From: Vitrella brassicaformis
Taxonomy: Eukaryota > Sar > Vitrellaceae
DNA: 64,000 nt
Assembly (NCBI GenBank): GCA_001179505.1
Contig: CDMY01000411.1
Location: 20,723-84,722 of the forward strand
Direction: 5' to 3'
The first letter of the stretch is position 1, and every line of letters starts with the position of its first letter. Under the pieces are notes generated by a model. The model worked only from the letters and a program-made list of their open reading frames with translations. It was not told the origin of the DNA and did no database searches. This document shows positions 22,076 through 32,313 of the stretch, piece after piece. A program made the translations under genes and the position numbers.

Positions 22076-23615
22076 ATGAGCGGAGCGGAGAAAGTAAGCG
22101 AGGCTTCCGCGTACTACAACCAGACTGATGTGGTGCCCAGCTGGGTGGAGAGGGAACTTGAGGTTGACCGCAGGAGTGTCTATGTGGTAAGGAGCCTTTC
22201 CTTCACACGCGTCGGTTGATGATCCTCTCACACTGCATGCATCTGTTCACCCGCCAGGGAAATTTGGACTACCACACGACGTGTGAAGAGCTCCAGGGTG
22301 AGAACGAAAAGAAGGAGGGGCAAGGGAATAAGCTGCAATGTTGGGGTGGGGTGCACTTGTGTGCGCGCAGAGCATTTCAAGTCGATTGGACCAATCAATC
22401 GGGTCACCATCCTTGTGGACAAGTACACAGGTAACACGACGGTCCCCTCTGAAGTGAACATTCATAACAAGACGGTGAAAACCCTCGTCCATTCACAGGT
22501 CACCCCAAGGGGTTCGCCTACATAGAGTTCATGGACGTCGAATCGGCCGAGAATGCCCTCACGCTCAACGAAACATCTTTTCGGTGCGATCACTGGGTGG
22601 ATGTGTGGATGTGTGCTGGTGAAGGCATCGACCAATCCGTCCACTCATGGCTTGTTTGTTCAGGCAGCGCGCCATCAAGGTTGTGCCCAAACGGACGAAC
22701 GTGCCCGGTCTGGGGCTGAGGAGAGGGGGAGGGGGAGGGGCCTACTCGGCTGGACCACCCAGGGGGCCGTCGAGATTCGGGGGAGCGCCCCGGCCATTCA
22801 GACCACCGCCCACTGGTTCGTTTGCGCAAGGCGAATTTCTGGGTTGATGGCATTCTTGCATGCAATATTTGTGCGTCTTGATGAATGATGGATCAGGCAT
22901 GGATGGCAGTGCTGCAGCTGCTGCTTCGTACGACCCCACGACAGCCAACCCCACCACAGCCAACGGTTCTTCGGTGTACTATTCCTCATCCTACAGCCCC
23001 TACGACTACAGCGCGTACATGACTGCCTACGCCGGGTACCCCTACGCCCCCTTTCCACTCACCCACCCCCCTGCAACTGCCGCCACTCATGCCTCCGCTC
23101 CATCGTCATCTGCGCCAGCACCAGCAGGCGACCCGTCCTCATCATCAGCCACGGCTAGCGGCGCCACGGCGGCCCTTCAGAGTCAGATGCAGGCGTACCA
23201 AGACTACGTCGCATCGGCGTACAAGGCCATGATGCAGGCGCAGACGGGCGCGACAGACGCGGGTGCGATGAGCAGTGTGGCGATGCCGTACTACTCTGCT
23301 TGGCCGGGCATGATGATGGGCATGGTCGGCACCGCACAGGCGGCGGTGTCGACAACCACCGCACCCGCCGCACCTACGGCTGCATCTGCGACAGCGAGCG
23401 CATCCGCGGACGCGTCCGCAGAGTCTGTGTCTGCATCTGTTGCGCAAGAGGTGTCGAGTGGCGCTGTGGCTGTACAGGAGATGGAGGGGGGTGCGGGTGC
23501 TGCGGGCAGCAGTAGCAGTAGCACAGATGCGGGTGGCGGGGCCGCTGCGTCGAGCACCGCGGCCACGAGCTGCGGTGCTGATGCGAGCAGTGCAGAACAG
23601 AAGAGCGGGGGATAG
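22076..23615 (+). CDS. PABPN1: Nuclear poly(A)-binding protein (PABPN1/PABP2-like)
   Basis: Exons 22076-22186, 22258-22297, 22371-22430, 22499-22583, 22664-22815, 22897-23615; 388 aa. Residues 33-115 form a single [21 protein letters not shown] (RNP2), [31 protein letters not shown] (RNP1), and [20 protein letters not shown], the C-terminal signature of PABP2. The protein should bind poly(A) tails in the nucleus and control tail length and export. An RGG-like glycine/arginine stretch follows. It has no long acidic N-terminal coiled coil, but a ~240-residue Ala/Ser/Tyr/Gly-rich C-terminal region in the last exon ([18 protein letters not shown] and similar), likely disordered. The promoter has telobox-like repeats. 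Very secure. Confidence 0.95.
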
Positions 23616-23850
23616 ATGCTGACAATGGATGGATGGATGTTACCCATGAGTGTTTGACAAACATGACGGCACGTCTCCCGTGGCAAATGGCATAGCGGAA
23701 TCCGGAGGACCCTGTGTGCATAAGCAGTATTAGGGTAGTTCAACCCTGAAACAAATCCGTACTCGATTCTTGCACCCGCAGGGTCACTGTCGACTATCAT
23801 CGTGCAAGGCGTCTGATCACTGAGTCTAGTTCATCACTGATCAGACGCTC

Positions 23851-25602
23851 ATGTCGAGTTCATCGTGCGGGCAGCCGCTGCCTCCGTCCTTCATGGACCT
23901 GGTAGAGTTGAAGCTCAGGGAGGAGGGTAAGTGCATACACGACGAGGGCTCCCTACAGCTCGACGCCGTGTCGCTCGCCCACGGCTTCACGTCGAAGGAC
24001 GCCGAGTTCCTGCAGGAGATGTCTCAGATGAACTCGATGTCGCTGCGCATGTGCCGCATAAAAAAGGTGGGTGCCGAACATGGGAAAATCAACGTACATA
24101 GATCTGTGGTGCGCTGTTGCTGGTACTTGCGTGTTGGTGTGGATCTGTCAGATGGACAACTTCGTGGTGCCAAAGGAGCTGGTGTCCCTGGCCATGGTGG
24201 ACAATCGCATCAAGGTTCGCTGGTTCGTACAGGGATGCCTGCATCCGGAGGTTGCATGAATCTGATCTGTCAGGGAGGCCTGGAGGTGCTCAGCACGAAC
24301 AAGAACAGCAAGCTGGTGCAGCTCAACCTAGCAGGCAACCCCATCGACAGCATCGACGCGCTCAAGCCACTCGTGAGACCCCGACAGATCGCTCATATTC
24401 ATCACCTGGTATTTGCCTCACGCCTGTGTTGATTTGATGTGTCATCCCCTCAGAAGAAGCTCAAGCACCTCAAGTCACTCGATTTGACCCTGACGCCCCT
24501 GATGGAAGCCGACTCCTCCAGCAACACAGAAGGCAACCGCACCGCCATCCTCAAGATGCTCCCAAAGCTGAAGGCAAGCAACAAACTACCACTGGCCAGC
24601 GCTTCTCTCTGTCTGTCCATTGTTGTTCGTGCAGGTGTTGAACGGCCTCGACCGCGATAGCCGTGACGTGGTAGACCGTGGCGAGAACCGTTACGACGCC
24701 GACGAGGGCATGGCCGATGATTTGGAGGCCGAGCCGATGGATGGGGGCGAGGGAGGCGAGGGCGGCGGCAACGGAGAAGGCGATGGGGGAAACGGCCAAC
24801 AGGGCGGACAAGACCAGCAGCAGCAGGGGCAGGGCCAGCAACAGCAAGACGGTAGGCATGGATGCACGGACGGACACCTCCTCGACGCATGGATGTGTCA
24901 CACCCCTGCATGTCTGAATACACGCACTCAGGTGGTGGCGACGGTGGTGCGGGTGGCGGTGGCGCGTCTGGTGGTGATGGTGGTGATGGTGGGCATGGTG
25001 GTGATGGTGGTGGTGACGGTGACGACAATGAGGGTGACGGTGACGGTGACGAAGAAGATGAAGACGGGGACGATGGCGACCGCGTAGACCTCAAAGCCTT
25101 CTATGAGGGGGTCAGGCACACCGTACCACACCACACCATACGACAAAATGAAGCATAGAATGGTGTACGGTGCGTCTGTATTTCAGCAAATACCTGACGA
25201 CGAGGAAGACGAGGACGAATTCCAGCCGGGGGATGACGAAGCTGACGAAGACCTACCCGGTATGCCAAGCCTCCACGTGCACGTGCCGTGCTCCTGCCGT
25301 GGGTTGTTCGCCCTCATGGACCGATGGATGGATTTGTGCAGATGACATCGACGACGAGGAGGACGAGCAAGAGGAGGACGGCGGAGGGGACAAGGACGGC
25401 GATACCGCCGGCCGAGGTGCAGACACAGTCACTAGTGAATGACCGGGCGCATCGGTGCGTCTGTCACGTTGGTATGAATGGGGGATGCGTGTTTGCTTGT
25501 TTGTTTGTTGGTTTGCTGGTTTGTTCAGGTGTGAAGCGTGCGGCAGAGGGTGCGGATGAGGACGGCGAGGATCGCCCCGCCAAAGCCGCCAAGTGCGAGT
25601 AG
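23851..25602 (+). CDS. ANP32: ANP32-like acidic leucine-rich nuclear phosphoprotein
   Basis: Exons 23851-24066, 24152-24214, 24274-24372, 24454-24573, 24635-24851, 24932-25110, 25187-25259, 25342-25416, 25529-25602; 371 aa. The N-terminal half is leucine-rich repeats (MSLRMCRIKK, FVVPKELVSLAMVDNRIK, LVQLNLAGNPIDSIDALKPL) with the ANP32-type cap (SLDLTLTPL, LPKLKVLNGLDRDS). From about residue 190 it is Gly/Gln-rich, then strongly Asp/Glu-rich (DEEDEDGDDGD, IPDDEEDEDEF), ending in a basic tail (GVKRAAEG) typical of ANP32. ANP32 proteins are histone chaperones and phosphatase inhibitors in the nucleus. Intron 4 (24574-24634) uses a GC donor (AAG|GCAAGC). The Gly-rich insert is longer than in animal homologues. 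Divergent repeats in the coding region include (GGTGATGGT)n near 24970-25010. Confidence 0.9.
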
Positions 25603-26539
25603 ACGACAAGACACACAGACACTAGACCAGCGTAGAATACCATAACCATGATATCCAGCACTTACACGTGCTGCCGATGGTGGGATGGGATGGGGCGGGT
25701 GGCTGGGTGTGCTGTAGCATACATATGGCAGGCAGACCGTTTTATGACATATGGATGGATGGATGGATGATGCATGAATGGCTGGTCGGTAGGTAGTGGG
25801 TGTCCGCCTCCTCTTCCTTCATGTCTGCCTGTCTGTCTGTCTGTCTGTCCGTCCGTGATGCGTCTGCATGATCCGTGACCCTCTCCACCTCTTCTCTGGA
25901 CGTTGCGTGTGTCTGTCGCTCTTTCTTTCTTTCTTTCTTTCTTTTGTTCTAGCTGTGTCAGTGTCTGTCGGTCGGTCGGTTTGTTTGTATCTCTGGAGTG
26001 CCCACTTCTATCTTGCCGAATGACTGACTCAGTGAGTGCCATAGTAGCCGCCGGAGATGGACACTGTCGGAAGACGCACGAGACCTGCTGGATGAAAGAT
26101 TCATTATGGTGTTTTCATGCACAACCTGGGCGCAAATGCGCGTACCAGCCATCCCCCAACGCACCTGCAAGAAGAGCCTTCAGAAGCGATCCGCAGCGCC
26201 TCTTAGATCGCGCCATCCCTTGTGGTCCACCGCTGCTGCCTTGTGATCCCTGGCTTTCGGCGTCCTTCGCAATTGAATCGCTCATCTGCCTTCCTGGTAT
26301 GCGTGTGTTCGCGTGAGGATTCATGCGTTGTCGATGTGTCGTTGTTGTGTGTGGTGGCTGTGGCAGGTTGATTTTCGCACCTCTTATCGTGTCGCTTTTC
26401 GTTGGGCTTTCCCGCGTGACGTCATTCATTCAATCATTCTCAAGTCCCCGCGCTTGACTCAACCTGAGCTGATCTAGACCATCACCATCGAAATGGTCTG
26501 AGCAGAACACAAGACAACCGACTACAGCCTCATCGAACC
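25603..26539. other. Intergenic, simple repeats
   Basis: No gene seen. It has (TGGA)n at 25752-25770, (TCTG)n near 25826-25850 and (TTTC)n at 25921-25944. Confidence 0.55.
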
Positions 26540-27880
26540 ATGTGGCCGTACACGAGGAGCCCACTCAATGGGCCGTCCCAGATGCCCGAGAGGAAGTCCT
26601 GGTTTACCACCGCCCGTCCCGTCAGCGCCCACCGCAATGTGCAGCGCCGGTGGGCACGGCGCTTCCTCCGCCTCCTCGCCCTCATCGGCTTCGTCACCGC
26701 TGCCGTCTGGTATCTTGCCCAACTCTTCGCGGCCGACAGCCCTGCTGGGTTGGGGGACGTCCACTTGGTCATGATGTCCACGAAAAATTACTGGCTGAAG
26801 GACTTGCGTGGCTACCTCCACGGCATCATGCAGCGCCACCTCGCCCGCCAGCGCGGCTTCGTCGTCCACATCATCGGCAATGATCACGCAGCTCCGGCAG
26901 GGGCGCTGGCCGGCCCGCCAAATACACGGCGCGCTGCGCTGCTGCGGGCACAGCTGCGCGAGCGCAAATGTCTTGACTTCGTGGCGCTGGCGGCTTCGAA
27001 GTTGGCGTCGGGGGCGTTCTCGAACGACTCCATCATCCTGCTGATGGACTCCTCGGACACACTGGTGCAGGCAACGGCCGCGGAGGCGGCGGCGCGGTTT
27101 CGGTGGATGGTGCTCGAGGGACAGAACAAGTAGGAGGCTTACTGGGCAGAGCGGATTGAGGCCGCAACAACGCCGCGCGAGCAGCTGCGGGTAAGGCGGG
27201 ACGCCATGAAGTCGCGGGAGCAGCAGCGCAACGACCTTCAGCTCATCGTGGGAATGGAGCCGGCGTGTGCCCCCTCCGTGTGCCACGAGGTCGATGCCAC
27301 ACTTGTTGATGCCATGATGGGAATGTCGGCCGGCAAGAGACGCAAGTGGTACTCTCAGATGGTGGCCACCCGCGAGACCTTCCCTCTCCGCCCACGCCCC
27401 TTCGTGAACGCCGGCTGCCTCGCCGGCACTACCGCCACCCTTATGGATGTGTGCCAGCAGTTGCCGCCGCTTATGCACCGGCACGAAGACAGCAGCGACC
27501 AGAAGGCGCTCGGACGTCTGCTGGCAGACACCACCCTCCCGTACGCCCACTCGGCCGTCCTCGATGTCAACGCGCACGTATGTACGAAGCGATGTGTCTG
27601 GTGTGGCGGCTGCCCGATTTTTCGTGTGTTGTTGTGTGAATCCCCCTAGTTCTGCTACAATTTCGTCGATGCACAGGCGGGTGAGCTCGTGCCGTGGATT
27701 CGGCGAGTGTTCATGTGGGAGCCACGGCGGCGACTGTTCGTCTTTCAAGAGCAGCTGCTTTCTGCCCAGCGCGGCGAGGCGGCGGCCTTTCCGATTGTGT
27801 TTCACTTTCCCAACTTTTCCTGGTGGCGGAAAGGGGCGCTTTACACGCAGCTGGTGCCGTACCTCCTTGGGGGGCCGTAA
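26540..27880 (+). CDS. PLOD/procollagen-type glycosyltransferase with in-frame stop
   Basis: Two exons, 26540-27577 and 27650-27880 (GT-AG intron of 72 nt), give 422 codons in one frame, but a TAG at 27131-27133 interrupts the frame in exon 1. The N terminus has a signal anchor (FLRLLALIGFVTAAVWYL). The body resembles the glycosyltransferase domain of lysyl hydroxylases/procollagen glycosyltransferases: VHLVMMSTKNYWLKDL, IILLMDSSDTLVQ (DxD-like), FVNAGCLAGTTATLMD, SSDQKALGRLL, and VLDVNAH spliced to FCYNFVDA. The frame remains coding-like on both sides of the TAG, so this is a recent nonsense change, programmed readthrough, an unrecognised splice, or an assembly error. If active it would glycosylate proteins in the ER. 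Family call moderate. Confidence 0.7.
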
Positions 27881-29025
27881 TGCAGCGTCCGCGGCTCAAA
27901 CGTTGGCGACAAGATCTGAAGGCATCGAGATGTACAGCTAGAATGGAGGCTGACGTGGTACAGCTGAAGGCAACACGTGTCAGTCGGATCTAGAGGATGC
28001 CATTCAGACAGTGACCCCCCTGACTGCGGTGACACTTCCGCCAACGAGTGCAGAGATGGAAGGTCAGAGTGGGGCGAACACATTCACTGTGTCTCGCATC
28101 ACATGTATGTATGCAGGTTGTTAAGGTAATGACCAGACCTCTACTGACGGCAACGAGTGCTGCACCCGCTTTTCAACGAAAAGCAGCAGTGGCACATGTG
28201 AAGAATGCGGCAGTGGAAAAAGGGAATGTACCGCAACGCCGTCGTGCCACTTTGTGAGGAAAAGACGAGAACATCTCATGTGCTCATTCACGCGACGCAA
28301 TTGAGCTCCCTCCCTGGCTTCATTTCGTGCAGGCTCGCCGGTACGACATCAGATCTCACTTTGAGCGCTGCGCCATTGCATTCGGCGAAGGCGGTGTCTG
28401 TGACGCTGATAGGAGTCTATTTGGATTGCCGAGACGGTATCGACTCCGCTGTCCCTTTGGACATCCTGTGGCGATGGCGGCTTGTGCGTGGCTTCTGTAT
28501 CTGCGCCTGGTGGTGACGAAGACTGTGAACCAGCCTTGGGCGTCCGACGATGCAGAAGGGCTTATGGCAGAGAAAGACTGGAGTTTTCGTAGGACGTGCC
28601 AAAAGTAGTGCAACGGGCAATTAGGAAAGAGGAAAGGTCTGTCTATTTGTCTGTCTTCTGCCTGTCTTGAGTGGGCGTCTGTCTGGAAGGGGAAGCGATG
28701 ATGCGAAGGGACGTCACCGGGTTGATTCCACCAAGACACAACACTCGCCCGACAAAAATCCTACTGTCATTGATGTACCCACAACACATTGCGTAAGCCA
28801 TTCATGTCTCTGTCAAGCGCACAATTCGACCACCGTAAGAAGGCTAGGACACAGAGGGGCGTGGAATCGGTCGATCGGAGTGTGATCGTGCGTGGCCAGT
28901 GTAGATGAATCGGACTCGGCTCAAAGAGGAGGCCAAGGCCACCAGTAACCAACATCGCTAGGGTGTAGCATAAAACGCTCGTCCTACTCCATAACCTGAG
29001 CTCCTCCATCGCACGCACTCACCCC
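27881..29025. other. Intergenic, no gene seen
   Basis: Several medium open frames exist on both strands but none shows a motif or a consistent exon chain. The last ~100 bp before 29026 should hold the CHMP7 promoter. Confidence 0.5.
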
Positions 29026-32000
29026 ATGGATCCCTCCTCCTCGCGCAGACAGCCCACGTCGATGGATGACGTGTACGGCGCCTTTGGTTGCGACGACCCA
29101 TCGCAGCTGCAGGAGATGTTCGGCACGTTCGATGACAAGGTGCGCTTGTTTGCCTATACATGAAGCTGGCATGGCAGATCTGTGCATGAATGCGCTCGGA
29201 CATGAGTGCATGTGTCCGTATATGTGTTTGGTGTCAACAGCCGCACGAGCAGGCGATGGTGGCGTATTGGCAGCGTGGCATGGAGAGCGTGGTCAAATAC
29301 AAGTACGCAGACGACTCTTGAAGACTCATGTCACACCTGGGTGTGTCTTGGTGCTTTTCCCAGGTCCTCTCTGGCAATATCTGCCAAGCAGCTGGTGCAG
29401 ATGTTCAAACAGCACAGAGAGAAGTTCCCCATCGTGCCACAGGGTAAGCAGACATCTGCAGGCACATGTGTGCATCAGGGCGCATGCGTATGCCCACCAT
29501 CCACCGCCAGGCCTACCGGCTCTCTTGGCGCGCCTCTGTCGAGACAAGAGCATCGTACCCATGTCAACCGTCCTGCCCGAATCGGTTCTCAAACATGCAC
29601 GACACATTCATTCTTTCATTCATTCATTCATTCATGAGATCGCCATTGATGCGCAATACGTGTATGTGCAGCAGCCCAAGCACTGGCAGGCGGCAGATGC
29701 GGCGCCCCAGCCGTCTTTGATGCGCTCGATCGCTGGTATGCGGACATCTATACACGCAGAGGGGAGGGAGGGAGGGATGACGTGCGTACTCTTACCAGGT
29801 GTGACGAGTCACGTTGTCTTCGGAGGTCTTGGCGTTATCACCGCTGCTGCTTCATACGTGGTACGCATGGGCACAGGTGCCATTGACATCTGCACGTATG
29901 TATTTTGTACTGTATACTGTTTCATGCGTACAGAGTGGCCATACGAGCCGGGATAGCCGTGTCACGATGGACGAAAGTGAGCGGATGGTGGTCATCAGTG
30001 TGCTTGAGGTATATATGCACGTCGTAATTCATGAGTAGCAGAGAGAGAGATTGGGCACGTACTGTCCATTATGTATGCGTGTATCTGTCTTGTGCGCAGG
30101 AGCTTGCTCAGGCGCTCGAAGCAGACCTACTCGCCTCCACGGTAGGCAACGCGCCCATCCATACGCACAAAAATATGATGCGCGTATGTGCTGTGTTGTG
30201 TTGTGGCGCACAGGACCGTTGCTGCGAGTGGTCGGACTCTTTGCTGACAGACGGCGAGGGCAAGGCCATCCTGCTGTCACGAGACGACATACGCAAGTTC
30301 CTCACACACCGTGTATGGATGTCTATGTATACATGAATGTGTCACACACGAGTGGATGTATGTGTATGTGTATGTGTGTGCACAGGGAGTGGGCAGCGAT
30401 CGTCAGAACAGCACGTGCACCATGGCCGAGCATGTGGAGATCTTCGTGTGGTACCTCGTCAACTACAAGTATGCACCACGCCGCGCCCGTCACGAGTCGC
30501 CATCCATACGTGAATGAACGAATGAACGCATGCATGCATGTGGATGAATGCGTACGTTTGCAGGAGCAGCCTTGCTGTGCGTGTCAGTGCTGGACAGGGA
30601 GCCGTCATAGATGTGAGCACATGAAACTTCACAGATGCACGCGCATTTGTGCACAGGTTCTGTGTGTGGTCAGGCTGTCAAAGTCGCCCTGCACACAAGC
30701 TCAGACAAGCACCAAGTGAGCCGACAAAAAAAGAGCCATGAGGGAGGGATGTCATATGACATGTGCACCTTCACTCGTGCAGACAGCAACACTGTCGCTG
30801 AGTGACCACGACCGTGCTCTCCTGATCGAGCGATACGTCGAGGACAAGCTCAAAAAGAGAGAGAAGAACCTGCTCAACAAGTATTGCCTTCACAACGATA
30901 TTATCACATGATCTGCACACAACCGGGCATGTCGCATGTATATGGTTGCATTGTGGGTGTCAGGTGGACTGAGGTGGACGCCAACTGCCGCAGGCTGCTC
31001 AAATATGACAAGCAGCGTACGCAATGCTTCCATATGTATCTGCTTACACACATGCGGCACGTGCGCGTGTATGAGTGTCATGCAGTGGCCCTGGTCGAGT
31101 TGAAGCGTCGCAACATGATCGCAGCGGAGCTGACCAAAATCAAAAACCAGCTGCTCACCGTACCCCTCCCACACCTCACACACATACATACACACACACA
31201 TACATACATACAATCACATCGCACTTTCGTGGCGCGTGCACATGTGCAGCATTGCACTGCTGTTGCTTGTGTATGTGTGTATGTGTGCAGGTGTCTCAGT
31301 GCATGCTGCAGCGTGATGCAGCCGTGTCACTCAGCACGGTGACGGCCATGCTGGAGACGACCACACAAGCCACAGCAAGCACCATGTGAGTGACTGCGAC
31401 GTACGTATGGGTGTCACCATTTAGTCGCCTGTGTGTATATCTGTCTGTTTGCTCCATATTCCAGTGACCGCGATCGCGTCCTGACTGCCATGGACAACGC
31501 TGCAGATGTACAGGTATGCACGTACGTGTCTGTCGATCTGCGCCTTTCACCTGTGTCGACGCCTCACCACACACAGGACGATTTGGCTGAGGTGAGTGCG
31601 GCTTTCTCGGCAGGCACCGACGCACGGCTCGCAGCTGCTGGGGTGAGTGAGTCAGAGATGCGTGCATGCATGCACACATCCATCCATCGTTCCCATGTGT
31701 CCGTGTGTGGACGTCCTTGTAGGCGACTGACGATGCGCTCGAGTCACAGTATGCCGAGCTGCTCGCCGAGCTATCCATTCAAGACAAAGACAAGGCCGCG
31801 CAAAAGCAGGAAGCGCCAGACAACAAGCAGCAGAGGTACGTCTCGTCTATACCATGTATGCCCATGAGCCTGTCTATGTGTTGAGCAGGGTGGAGCAGCT
31901 GTTGAACGACCTGCCAGCAGTCCCAAACGGTCCGCTCCCTTCACCAGACAAAAAAGAGGCGGCACGTGGGGAGGCGGCTGGTGCTCGTGTGGCCCAGTGA
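29026..32000 (+). CDS. CHMP7: CHMP7-like ESCRT-III (SNF7 family) protein, 20 exons
   Basis: Twenty exons: 29026-29139, 29241-29302, 29364-29443, 29511-29584, 29672-29735, 29799-29860, 29934-30008, 30100-30141, 30214-30312, 30386-30468, 30564-30612, 30674-30715, 30783-30880, 30964-31016, 31086-31159, 31291-31385, 31465-31513, 31577-31642, 31723-31835, 31889-32000; 501 aa. The C-terminal half is a SNF7 domain: VDANCRRLLKYDKQ, VELKRRNMIAAELTKIKNQL, QRDAAVSLSTVTAMLETTTQ, then acidic helices (DDLAEVSAAF, LESQYAELLAELS). The N-terminal half (AYWQRGMESVVKY, VFGGLGVITAAASYV) fits the winged-helix part of CHMP7, which marks the nuclear envelope for ESCRT-III. Introns end in long GTGTG...CAG tracts, unlike the short pyrimidine-rich introns of the glyco-enzyme genes. 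The donor of exon 4 and the acceptor of exon 12 are the least certain junctions. Confidence 0.88.
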
Positions 32001-32313
32001 CACGCTCTGTGCATGCGGCTTTGTACAGTGAGTGTGCATGCGTGTCAAAGGACACTTGTGTATGATACTCACGGCATCAATTCCGAAGAATGTACGCAAC
32101 GAATGGTGAATCATTTTTGTGTCGGCAATCGACGGACGCATGCAAGACAAAGAGGAGAGCGACAACACTACATATATATATTCGCTCATGCGTCCCTTTT
32201 AGCTAGCCCCGGCTCGACCGCGCCTTCTTTTGAGGGCCTGCATGAACAACAGAATAACGAGCAACGGCATCGATAGCAAATGTGTGTCTGCAGTGCTCTG
32301 GAGCCCTGTGCAC
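32001..32313. other. Intergenic between convergent CHMP7 and TRM1
   Basis: About 310 bp holding the 3' ends of both genes. It contains a short (TA)n run near 32173 and no gene. Confidence 0.55.

Noticed and set aside
24450-25094. Pro/Ser-rich minus-strand frame of 214 codons
   Set aside because: Antisense of the acidic and Gly-rich repeats of ANP32; composition is explained by the complement of GAY/GGN codons.
26522-27805. 427-codon open frame on the minus strand
   Set aside because: It is antisense to the PLOD-like gene. Its translation is Arg/His/Pro/Gly-rich with no motif, while the plus strand shows conserved family motifs and a proper intron; GC-rich codons leave the antisense frame open.
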